From positions 92,766,897-92,830,896 of the forward strand of contig OX638370.1 in assembly GCA_951812925.1 (NCBI GenBank): 64,000 bases of DNA, given 5' to 3'. This DNA is from Calliopum simillimum. Lineage: Eukaryota > Arthropoda > Insecta > Diptera > Lauxaniidae. The position numbers and the translations under genes were made by a program. The notes beneath the pieces were generated by a model. The model was given only the letters and a program-made list of their open reading frames with translations. It was not told the origin of the DNA and searched no databases. This document shows positions 23,603 through 35,800 of the stretch, piece after piece; position 1 is the first letter of the stretch; every line of letters starts with the position of its first letter.

Positions 23603-23811
23603 CCCAGTGTAGTTTTCATAAAGGAGTCAGCCGCCATCAACATTGTAATTTAAATAAAAAAGTAAAAAACTCATAAAAAGCTCGAACATGTTCAAGGAAT
23701 AGAGGTGCTGAAATAAGGATTTTGCATTAGACGGCATTAAAAGGATCAAGCAGCGCGAAATTCATCATAAATTACTGTGTTCAAAATGTTTCTACCTGTA
23801 AAATCAAATCT
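23603..23811 (+). other. KLHL17: 5' UTR plus start-codon exon of KLHL17-like gene
   Basis: A pyrimidine-rich acceptor (ATTTTTTCTTGCAG, ending 23602) and a strong donor (GTAAGTTT from 23812) bound a 209-bp exon. The first 183 bp are untranslated and hold a tiny upstream ORF (MFKE, 23688-23702). Because an acceptor precedes it, at least one more untranslated exon should lie upstream. Confidence 0.75.
23786..23811 (+). CDS. KLHL17: KLHL17-like coding exon 1
   Basis: ATG in a good fly context (TTCAAAATG) opens MFLPVKSN plus two bases of a Leu codon. Those two bases join in phase to the single base that begins the exon at 29151. No other nearby ATG gives an open join, which decides the start. Confidence 0.82.
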
Positions 23812-26800
23812 GTAAGTTTAACAAGAGGCATACACTTTGTGGGATATCATAAAAAATATGAGTAATATCTTGTTCCCACTAACTTAGTTAACCCTTTCGG
23901 TTATTCTATGTCATATGGCTTAGTCGCTTTTCAAGGTCTGTTTGAAGTCATAAAAACCTAAAAATTTTTTTTTTTTTATTTTTTCTTATTTTTCTCAAAT
24001 GTTTTAAGTAGAAAATAAAAAGAGAATTCCCAGTGTGCCAAACGGACTCGTTTCGGATCCGTAACGGGTTCATATTTTCGTTCTTTTTATCCGTTACGGA
24101 ATCCGTTATGTATCCGTTACTGATCCGTTTGCGGGAAGGATTCCTAAAAAAAAACGAATCGTTTTTTCTTCTTTTATGGATCCGTTTCGAACCTGTAACG
24201 TACATCAAAAACGAATTCAAAACGGATTCGCTTTTAATAATGTTAATGCTGCTTATAAAAAAAAAAAGAAAACAGGGTGAAGCGCTTATTTTTAATTAAA
24301 AAAAAACAAAATAACAAAAAAAAAAATTACTAGCCCGGCCGGGAGTCGAACTCAGGCTCCCAACTAGGCTATTGACCGATATGATGTTTACTTAACTGAT
24401 GTAGACTTATTTGATGTTGAGATTTAGAGTTTGTATATTAAACAAATTTCTGTTGTTTTTTTATAAGTATTCTGTGTTGTTTTTCTTCAATTCTTTTGAT
24501 AAAAAATGTTATATACTCAAATTTGGAATCAAAAACATTTTTTCAAACAGAGTTTGAAAAGTTTACAAAAAATCATACGCAATAAAATAAAAAGAAAAAA
24601 AAAAAAACAAATCAAAAATATTTTTTTTATCATAAAAATTGAATAAAGCAAATCCGTTTTGAGTTCGTATTTGAAGTATTTACGGAATCGAAACGGATTT
24701 GCCCAGGTTCGAATCCTACCAGAGGTGGATTTTTACCCTTTATTTTTCTTCCTTTTTTTTCTTTTTATTATTTTTTAATTGCTAATAGGCGCATCAAAAC
24801 GGTTTTTTTCTGTAAATATACAGCATTAACATATTTAAAAGCAAATCCGTTTTGAATTCGTTTTTACATAAGTTTCGGATTCGAAACGGGCCCGCACTGC
24901 GGAATTTAATTTTTTTTTATTCGCTAATAAGCGCTTCAAAATGTTTTTTTTTTTTTATCTAAACAAAGCGTTTTGAATTCGCTTTTGATGTACGTTACGG
25001 GTTCGAAATGGATCCGTTACCGCGGATTACGTTTTTTATACCTTTATGAACTCGTAATGGATTCGAAACGGATCCTCATCCGTTTTTGTGCACATTGGGT
25101 TATATCGATTGGTGGACGCAGTAAGCTGTATGACTAAAAAGAATGAACAACAATATCCAATGACGTATTATGCAAAAAAAGTTCACTTCATATTTTTATT
25201 ATTTTTATTAAAGAAATGTAAAAAAATTTTGACCTCTAACATGATTCGATAATGCTGTACGATTTTTTTTATTCCGCTTTATTCCATATGGCATAGATTT
25301 TATCCTAAGGTGCTAAAATTTTTCATTTGGTTGGGAAGAACTGCATTGGTTGGAAGGTGTTTTTTTTTTTTCATAAATTTGGTGTCTAATTCAAATAATT
25401 ACAATTTTCGAAGAGTTACCTAATCCAGATGTTGGAAATAACTTCCGTTTTTTAAGCAAAGGTCCTCGTTATAGAGTTATGCGTTAGAAATTATCTATGT
25501 ACGAGCACTTCCGGTTCCGATATACATATGCATTTCCTCGGACAGTTACCGACTCTGAAATCTTAAATAATAGTTTAAATTTATTCAAGCCTTGTCTGAA
25601 AGTGATTTGAATTTATCCATGCCTTATCCAGGAGAAATTATATGACTCTAATCTGGAAACCAAGACACGGGGCTTATGAAGGCAATGAAAACTCAGGTCC
25701 TGCCCCGCTTTGGCAAGAATAAGACTGAAATGCATTGGTCAGCTTTTTTCAGTTTCTTAAAAAACAAAAATTCACCAAGTGGCATTAAAAGATTTGTTAT
25801 ACTGACAGGATCTTTCATTTTGGTCAAACACCCAATTGAAATGACCAGAGTTTATGAATAGACTTTAATGAGAGAGTTAGTGGTATCACTATGGAACCCT
25901 CCGATATATGTGTGGCATTATTGCTGCCACCCTAACCTAACTTTACTTTAGCCAAGAGAGGGGCACAATATACTTCCAGAAGCCTTCTGCGAAGTGAACA
26001 ACACCTTTAAAAATAACTTAATTCGGAAAAAAACCTTATAAACTAGTGAGGACCCCATGAAAAGACTTCAGTATGATGGAAGCAATTTTAAACACCAGTA
26101 GAAAAAATATAAAAATCTTCACTGAAACGATGAAGGCATCCCTTAAAACGTGTAAAAGCCTCGAGAACCCCGCAAACTCGTAATAGTTTTCAAAATCAAT
26201 ACGAACTTCGACAGCTTTACGAGGCTTTCGATGCTTTTACACGTTTTATGGAATACCCTAAATGTCAGGACACTATATAGGTACTTATTTGCTACCCAAA
26301 TAGATGGGCCTGGTAAACAACGAAGTCAAGAGGACTTGGAAGAAGCAGAGCATATGCTGTGTACTTACCCTGCAGTGACCAGACGCAGTATTAAGTACCC
26401 AGGTTCCGGGTACTAATTCCACGGCAAAGGTGAAATCTATAAACAATCTAGAGCTGTTCTGATTGGGAAAGAGGATCTACAAAATATTTTTTAGATCGTG
26501 ATGAAATTCATAATCTTTAAAATAATAGTAATCAATTTGGATCCTCATAACGATTTATTTGGGGAAAATTTAGATGCTAAAAATAATTTATTGGATCGGA
26601 ATGAGGTTGCACACCCATAACTTCAAAAAAACCCTTTAAAGTCCGATTACTATGTAATGAATATAGAAACCATGGAGCGCTCCAAGCTCAAAATAATAAA
26701 AAAAATCCAAATTGTTTGCTCTTCTAGAATTAGGTGTAGGGTATTTCTTATTCGGCCTCGACCTATAATATGGCAAAACACCTTTTTAAAATTTTTTTAC

Positions 26801-29800
26801 TTGAAAATCCTTAATATGATATGATTTGATATGATATTTAAGCACAAAATCATTAGAATTATAATATAATAAAATTATAATAATATTATTAAAAATTTAA
26901 GTATAAATTTTGGCACTTTTATTACCTTTGAGTACATTTCATGCCATATGGCATGACTCCCAAAAACCACTTTTGATACAAAAATTTTTAACAATTATTT
27001 TCAATTTCACAGGTTTACAAAAAAAAAAAAAAATGTCATGTCGTTTTGACCAGACTATGTGTTTCCTAGGGAAACTTAATGAAAACACCTTAATTAGTTC
27101 CTAAGTTTTTTTCCAGCAACTTTTGAATCAGTTTCTCCTGCGATATCTTTAATGCACCTTTTGGTTCTTTCCTTTCCACTAAAAAAGTGTAAAAAGGCAT
27201 TAGAATACCATTTAGATTAGTAACGTTGGCATCCGCGACGATATTTCAGTAAAATACAAGCTTTAAATAAAAAAAGAGGGGTGCCCACATCCGAACGAAT
27301 TCAGGGCCCACACTCGACTTTCACAGCCACTTTGACAAGCAATAAACACATTGTGTTGTGTGAACATTTTGGTTGCATTCGGTTTTGAATCACAAAATAA
27401 GTATAATAAATTTACTGCATAAATATAGATTGCACTCAGCTTTTCGATTAATTCACTTGGAAAATTATTGAAAAAAACTTTTGTGTTGACTTAGACTTAT
27501 TCAAAAATTATTTTCTTCTCAGCACAAAGCAAATGCTCCGGTAAATGCACAAAAACTAAGTGCTGTTATAACACGCGCTTAACATTTGTCAGAACAGCCG
27601 CATTTGTTTTCTGTCAAAAGTTACGGGGGGGTGCCCACACCCGAACCATGCCCGCTGGCGGTACTCTTCCTCTTCTATAAAATTTCGGTCAGTTACTATA
27701 CTTTCTTCGAGTTAGTTTTTTAGCTTAAGAATTTCCCATGTGATACTGTTTTCAAATGTAATTTCGTAAGTATCACATACCAACTGTTTGATGAACGATT
27801 TTTACTTTGATTTTGAGGCTTGATTTCAAGACAAACCCTTTCAACCACCAAAAAAGAACCTTTCTCATTTTAACTCATATTTTTATTGGATATTTAATCA
27901 TCTCTTTCAAAAACCCACACTCTAAGCAACCGCCATCATGACGCCACCCAATTATTCCCGCTGACAAAAACATCGTTAATATTTGATGCGATGCAAAAGG
28001 AACAAAAGCACACCATCCGAAACATTCAGCGCTAAGCAACAGTAAGGTGTGATTTTAGCACATTTTCTCCAACGCCTGAAATGCTGCTACAATTCAGGCA
28101 ACTGGAAAAACATGAGTATTTTAAATTTGTACACCGAAAAAAATATTTTACTTAATTCAAGGAAAATAACTTTTTTGTTATTAAATTTTATTAGTTTTTT
28201 CTCATGTAACGGTAATTTTCCTTGCACTAAATCCATGAGGACATGTTCATTTAAAAAAACTTAGGTTAGATCCTTTTTAGTTAAATTGTTTAGTGTATAG
28301 ATACTTTTTCTTAAATTTAGGAATTTTTTCCAAAGCATTACTTTCTTTCGGTGTACCGTTTGCGATTGCCGTCTACCGTTACTGTTGCGTTTAACTGTCA
28401 TTTGGTGTCTCCAACATAACAATAAAGACAAAAATAAATTTTTTGTTGACTGACGAGTAACCGCGTCGTCTCTTTGTTAATGAACAGATTTAAAGGCTCC
28501 TTTTTTTTTTGTTGATATCGATTGTTTTGTTTCCGTTTCCGTTTTCCTTCTTATTTTTATGTTCATTTCTGGAAAGCATCATCATTTAACTAGAATAGGG
28601 GTTATAAAAGCTAAGCTGCACATCATGATGACCTTTAGATAAATAATTTTAGAAAATAAAAATAAATTTGACATAATTTTCTTTTTGAGGCTGTCGGTTT
28701 CCAAACCCATTCTCTAACAATTAATGAGCCTTGAACCTTGCAGTTCAATAAAGCGCACATGTTTGCTAAATTGTTTAAACACTTTGTGAACATCATAACG
28801 ACAAATCTAAGGACTTGCAAATACATAAATCATTGAGGATTTACCAGACAAATGTTTTTGTCTTTGTTACCATCATTTTGCAATTCGTTCTGGTGTTGGT
28901 TGTTGTCTGTGTGCATATTTGGCATTAAGAAACACTTAAGGAAGAAGAACAAATAAAGAAAGCTTTGTGCATATCAGTCAATTTTTATGTTCAGAGAAGA
29001 AAAATTTGTAGAGAATAATAGGTACTTGCATGTGTATTTATAATCAATTGACTTTTAACATACTTAATCCAAAGTCTAATCCATTAAACTTCTCTGTTTT
29101 ATAACAAGAATGATCCAATTTTATTAATTTTTTTTAATGTATTTTTTCAGCGCCACCGAAACTGTTAGCGGTAATAATGAGGATGTCACCACCACTAGCA
29201 ATAACTCAACACAAACACCCAGCGATTTAAGCCCACCGGGACCAAATGAAGAGGTACTGCCACAGGCACATCATCAAAACCCAGGACATTGCATTGCGTC
29301 ATTTGCGGCCATCAATCAGATGCGTAATAATGCGCAGGTAGGTCATTAAGTCCAAAGACACAAAATCTCCGACTACGATATCATTTATGTATGACTTTGC
29401 TAAAATGATGGTACACTCACAGAATTTATGTGTTGAAATTGAAGACCCTTAATTAAGCGCAGAAGTTTAAATGAATTTGAACGGTTTGCTAATTGCACAA
29501 TGCAACAAATTGAGAGGAAAAAATTTTAAATGAGAACTCGGTTACTTGTTCTGGATGTGCGTCGTACGACTTAAAAGAGCTTTCTTACACTTTATAACAA
29601 AAACATCGACACACCAAAAAGAAGAGGGTGTCCGTACATTTGACAACTGTTGAGTCGCTGTAGAGGTTCAACCCTATCTATTGCACATTGTTATTTAATA
29701 TGTCCAACCAATTATCTCTGTTGTATTTGGAAGAGCTGCATAGTAGAGCTTATAATGTGGTAGGCCCAACAAGTCCTTTTTTGATCGTCTGTCATTTCAT

Positions 29801-32800
29801 TGCCTCCAATTCCACTATGTCCTGAAAATCAAATAAGACGACTTCTTTTGCTTACCAAACCTAATTAAATCAATTAAATTACAAGTAAATGAACAATGAA
29901 AAAAATTTATTTTTATTTAAAATTAACAAATTAGATGTATTTAGGGATGTTGATAACCCATCTTCAGCAACACGTGTTTTAAATGTGTGAACTCAACTTA
30001 AGGTGTTCATTTACATAAATGATCATGGACATGATCAAATAAATAGCATAATTTTTTAAGCTTAAAAAAAGAAATCATTTTTATTTCAAGGAACTTATTT
30101 TTCTAGAACTAAGAGGATGTATACACTTAACTTAAATTATCACAAACAAAAACTTGAATAGAAATAAAAAACTAGGAATTTTATAAAAGAAATGGCTCAT
30201 ATAGCCTTAATTTGTTGATCATATAAATAGAACATATACAAGATATTCTAATACAAAATTTGTCTGCAAATGTTTATAAATACTTTATATTTTATACTAA
30301 AACCTTTATTTTGTATAATAGCTTCGCATCTTCGCATGCTCTCCACAAGCCTTTGACACCTCTCTTTAGGGATGGAGTACTAAGCTTCTTGGGCTGTAGT
30401 CCACAATTCATAAAAATTTTTGAAATTTTTATTTGAAATTTCAGCCTTTAAGTCACCCAATAAATTTTCTATCGGGTTCAGTTCTGGGCTTTAGTACGCC
30501 AGTCCAAAACGCTTATTTACTCACACTGAAGCCAGTTTTTGATACTTTTTCTCCGTATGTTTCGGGTCATGCATGAAGGTCCATTTTAATGGCACGGACT
30601 CGAAAACGAATGGTTTCATCACATTTGTTAATATATTTTTTAATACCTGTATTGATCCATTTTGTCCTTTATTACACGTAGTTCGATTAGCTCCTGTGCA
30701 AAAAAAAAAAATGTGAAAAGCGTTTGTCATTCGCTAATAAACATCGAAGAAAGGATATCCAGTTTTGGAAAATGCATTTTTGACGGATGAGACTAAGATA
30801 AATAGACCAGGACCTGATGGAAAAACATTTGTTTGTCGCCCAAAAAATCAAACCGTGACCCCAAGATACACCAGGAAAACAGTAAAGCATGGTGGAAGCA
30901 GTATCATGTTTTGGGGTTCATTTTCATGGCTTGGCGTTGGGCCAATCGAACTAATAAAGGAAAAATGGACCAATACAGATATTTATGTGATAGAACCATT
31001 CGTTTTCGAGTCCATGCCATTAAAATGCATGATAATGACCCGAAATGTACGGAGAAAAAGCATCAAAAACTGGCTTCAGCGTAAGTAAATAAGCGTTTTG
31101 GATGCTCAAAGCCCAGAACTGAACCCGATAGAAAATTTATTGGGTGATATAAAAGCTGAAATTTTAAATAAAAATTTTAAAAATTTTGATGAACTGTGAA
31201 TGACCTTTTTATATGATAATGACCCGAAACATACGGCCAAAGCATCAAAAATAAAAAGTTTTCAAAAAATTGTATGAATTGTGGACTGCAGCCCAAGAAG
31301 CTTAGTACTCCATGCTTAAGGAGAGGTGTCAAAGGCTTGTAGAGAGCATGAGCTGAAGATGCGAAGCTTTAGTACAAAAAATTTAATATTTATAAACATT
31401 TGAAGATAGATTTTGTAAAATTCTAGTATTAAAAAAAATATTCACAATATCTTGTATATGTGCTATTTATATGATCAAGAAATAAAGGCTATATGAGCCA
31501 TTTCCTTTATAAAATTCCTAGTTTTTTATTTCTATTCAGGTTTTTATTTGTTAACAAAATTGGTGATAATTTAAGTTAAGTGTATACATTCCCTTAGTTT
31601 TGAAAAAAGAAGTTCCTTGAAATAAAAATAATTTTTTTAGGCTTAAAAAAATTGTGCTATTTATTTGATCATGGCTGTATTTGTAAAACGCTTCAACAAA
31701 GCTAGTGAAAATGGGCTACTAAACTTAGTACTAAACTTAATCAGATTAAAAATATATGTTGTATTTGATTTTATTTAAATTTCAATAGTGAAATGAACCA
31801 CTTTTAAAATGGGATTTTTGACTGCTGTCAAATGTCATTTAACCCGCATTCGTTTAACTCGAGTATAACGACTAATGTGTTTAATTAAGAGTTTAACTCG
31901 GCGCACAGTGGCGACATCTGGCAATTCTCGTTGCAAAAATCATAACTTCTGAACCATTTAAGATATTTTAATTCTGTTTTCGGTTGTGGATAGAAAATTG
32001 TCATGGCTATTGCTATTCTTAATTTCATTTAGATAGCATTGCAGGGTGAAAAGCATTGTTTTGTTGAAGTCCGATTTTCTGTAAATTACATACATATCGT
32101 TAGGAAAATCCCAGAACGGTCAAATATTTCAGAAATCGAATTTTAAATCTAAAAACAAAAAAACACGTGTCCAATAATTTTCAGAGATCTATTCAACGAT
32201 ATGAATCTTGACCCCCTCTCACCTTCCGATGGGGGTGGGGCGGGGGAAAAATCAAAATTTTAAATGGAAACCCCCAATTTTTATTACAGATTCGGATTCT
32301 ACGTAAAAAAATAAGAAAATTTTGTCTGAAAAATTTTTTCTTATTTATCCTAGATGGCGCTGTAATCTACAAAAACAAAATTAAAAATATAAAGTTTTGT
32401 ACTTAAAACTTCGTGAAATTTGCTTTTGCATCCATAGGTTTCGCCATAAAAGTTGCTCTTACACAAAGGGTTGTAAGCAAAACCATACAGTTTTTGGAGC
32501 ACAAGCTAAGAGATAAACACCAATTAGTTGTGTAGTAAGCCGAGCTTTACAAAAAGCGAAGTTTTTTTTTTAAATCCAACCCAAAGCTTAAAAACTACGC
32601 TAAAAGCAATGTCTTCAAAAAAAATTCATAAAAAATAAAAGCTATCAAAAAAACTTAGATTTTTGCTAATCAGTTTTATGAGACAAGACCACTTATGCTT
32701 TAAGTGAAAGAAAAAATCGCTTTCCTTAAACCATTTGCCAAAGTATTCAACCTAAATATGAAGCATTTTTCTCAAAAATTAAATTTTTTCGCTAACTTGC

Positions 32801-35800
32801 TAACTTGAAAATTTACTCAACTTTGAGAGGCTATAAAAACCAAACCACTTGCCCGAATGGGTTCAAATTTTCAAATCCTTTAGCTCCTAATATTTCTCTA
32901 TCTGATGATACTATCAGATTTGTAAAAGGAACCAACTCGAAATTGATTTTTGCAACGCCTTTTTAAAAAATGACGCCATGAGCCACAGGTTTCTTGATGA
33001 AAATCATTATAACTCATCGGGCTGCAAGTAGACGCAGCTGAATTTTTTTAAATTGTATTCAAAATTGTTCAGTCTATTTAATTTTAGTAGTCCGTAAGAT
33101 ATCTTTTGCGAACATTTTTTTGAAACTCCATTCGAAGTTGAAAAAAAGGGTAAAAATAGTGTTTCAGAAGAGTACAGAAACCTCGGACATTAAAAAAAAA
33201 TCAATTATTTTTAGTGTTATTTGATAGTATAAAAACCGCTTATAGCATAAATAGAAAAAAATTAACTTTTCTTTCATAAGTTGCAGAAAAATTAGAACCA
33301 CATCTTGAAAAAAAAAATAAAAATAAAATTACAAACTCGAAAAAACCATCGACTTTGACCAGCTCTACAAAGCGAACCATTTTTTCAAATAAATTAAAAT
33401 TTTACATCCTTAAGCACTGATCATTTGTTTATCGAATTGCATCATTAGATTTGCAAATTTCCACCACACCAAAATTGATTTTTGCAACCACTTTTGAGAA
33501 ATGTCGCCAGTGTGCGGCGTCACACAAATTTTCGCACGAACCATTTAAGTGCTCAAACATATATTTATTAACGTATTTTATCTTGATAAAAGTTTTAGCA
33601 TTAGTTTTAATGTTTTAATTAATTGTTGAAGAACAAATCGACAACATCATACCAAACAAAAAAGGTCAATAATCTCTAAATAGCGTGCAGTTGGTACTAA
33701 TTCTTGGCGCGCGTTTCATATTAATTAAATGAACCACGTTTTTCTTTTTTGTTGTATTTTTTGCTGAGTTTTAGTTGCGAATTGAAATTTAAATAAAATA
33801 AACACTTTTTTGGCCACGCATGGCAACGCACCACAACGCATCGTCGCACTTAACGTGTTGGTGTTGACGGTTTTTTTAATTTAGCAAAAGCAACTGGTAA
33901 AAAACGGGCTGGAATGGTTATTGTTGTTGTCAAATGGTTAATCGCCTATCAAACCGCAAACTTAATTCATTAACAAAGCGATCAAGTGAGCCTACGCAGC
34001 TTAACACTTTTCAAATTTGTAATTACAAAAAGAATTTTGACGTGTGAGTGCTTTGTTTATTATGTGTACATTTACCCTTCCATGTCAATCATACGACATG
34101 CTTAACATTTTGCAATTCTGTAGAAGAGTTTCTGCCATAAATTCAACGTTTTCGACAACAGATTAAAATTTAAAATAATATTACAGTGACTTAGAAGTAG
34201 GAACGAAATAACAGCCAAATTCAAATTTTATGGTTAAACTGCCATATAAGATACGCCATTGTGAATGCTTAAGCTTTGATTTGAGACCATAAACGCTTTT
34301 ATTCGATGTCCGAATTTTTGGGTGGAGATGGACCAATATTTCAAATAATGGTCAATACACATTGTGACGTAAATGTCGGAAAGCTGCAATAATGAAACTG
34401 TGAGAGGAAGTATATGAAGCAAAACCAGCTGAAAATTTTGTTGTCTCCGATTTCGCTCAAATCTGGCAATATGGTGGTTCCGGTGTGCAATAACAATAAT
34501 CCGGGAGGATTTGATCCTAGTACCATTTGTTGTTAAAATGCCAAATTTGAGCGAAATCGGAGACAACAAAATTTTCAGCTGGTACACTTGGCGTGTTTTG
34601 CTTCATATACTACTATGCAGCCCTGGTTTTTTCCATTATTTTAGGTTTACAAAAAGATGAAAAAAAACATAAATTTAAAAAAAAAAACTTTATTAAAAAC
34701 AATCATTACAAATTGAAATTCCGAATAAATGATGGTCTACGTGTTCGATCAAATAAATACCCAAACTTTCACATTTTGTGAGAATCTGTCAGAGTAAGAT
34801 TATTAAAAATTATGTGTTTCTTGCTTATATTGAAGTGCTAAAGCTTTTAACTAAGATGCCGAGCATTATCTTTAACACAAACCTTGGGCGAATAATCGTG
34901 GATAGATGTATTAACATCTACTCTAGGTCAATTTAGTATCGCATTAACGCCTTGAATTTGAGCAAATTTGCTTAATTCAGTTTTGGATATTGAGGCTTGG
35001 CCTTGGGCATTAAGTCTTGGTCTCGGTCTTGGCTTTGAAAATAATTTTAAAGATTGCTGTGCATTCAAAGTTTTCAAACCTCATTTTTCCAAAGCAGTTG
35101 GGTTTTTAAAATGCCAAAATTTAAATTGAGAGAACTTTTTATGCTTGAAATGGCGTGACACATCTTTTGGCTTTAAATTACTAAGACTTAAAAGCAAGAT
35201 AATGATAATGATGATAATTGTAACCAATACCACAACCATAGCAGTCTTAGAAATATTGATGTATTTTAACAAGCTATAAAATTAAAAAGTTAGGGAATAA
35301 ATTCTTTACAGTTTCAGAAAAACTTTTTTATGATGGAACAGCTAGGATTCTGAGAAAAATTTTCGGGTATGTTTATTCAAAATAAGGCCCGGCATCACTA
35401 TACCTAACGCCATCGAACGACCGAATACAACTTAGCAAAAGCATAAACCAAATCAAAATGCGTGTTTATTACATTAGGTGAATTTAATATTTGGTGAATA
35501 GAAATGAATGGAAGTATTGAGAAGATTGCACGCCATCTAGCAGTGTTCCTATAGCAGAAAATAGTTTTATAAAAATTTTGCAACAACCAGTGAGAAGTTT
35601 TGTACACATAGCAAAATATTAATCAGTTTGCAAATTGTTATTAAACATGTTTTTTTGCATGTCTTTATAAGCATCTTAATGCTTAAGATATTTTGAGATT
35701 TTTTGTTTTTTTATTCAGGGTGTATTGCATAAGGTTTCGAAGCATCTGGAAGGTGATAGAGGAGGCCTAGACTAATAAAAAATTGCGCCTGGAGGGGGTC

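Larger units (their letters stand above)
23812..29150 (+). other. KLHL17-like intron 1 (5.3 kb)
   Basis: GTAAGTTT donor and TTTTTTCAG acceptor. It carries the repeat at 24029-25099, a small inverted repeat at 26136 and a MITE at 28129. Confidence 0.75.
30026..31679. mobile_element. palindromised Tc1-like transposon
   Basis: Both ends carry CATGATCAAATAAATAGCA followed by about 600 bp of inverted similarity. The right half encodes a plus-strand Tc1-type transposase fragment and the left half a minus-strand copy of its C-terminal part. The element therefore looks like a Tc1 copy whose 5' half was replaced by an inverted copy of its 3' half. Reading frames are interrupted in both arms. Confidence 0.82.

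Noticed and set aside
24333..24375. tRNA-like stretch GGGAGTCGAACTC (and GGTTCGAATCCTACC at 24705)
   Set aside because: The T-loop word is present but no acceptor, D- or anticodon-arm pairing could be found, so no tRNA gene is called. A tRNA-derived SINE fragment remains possible.
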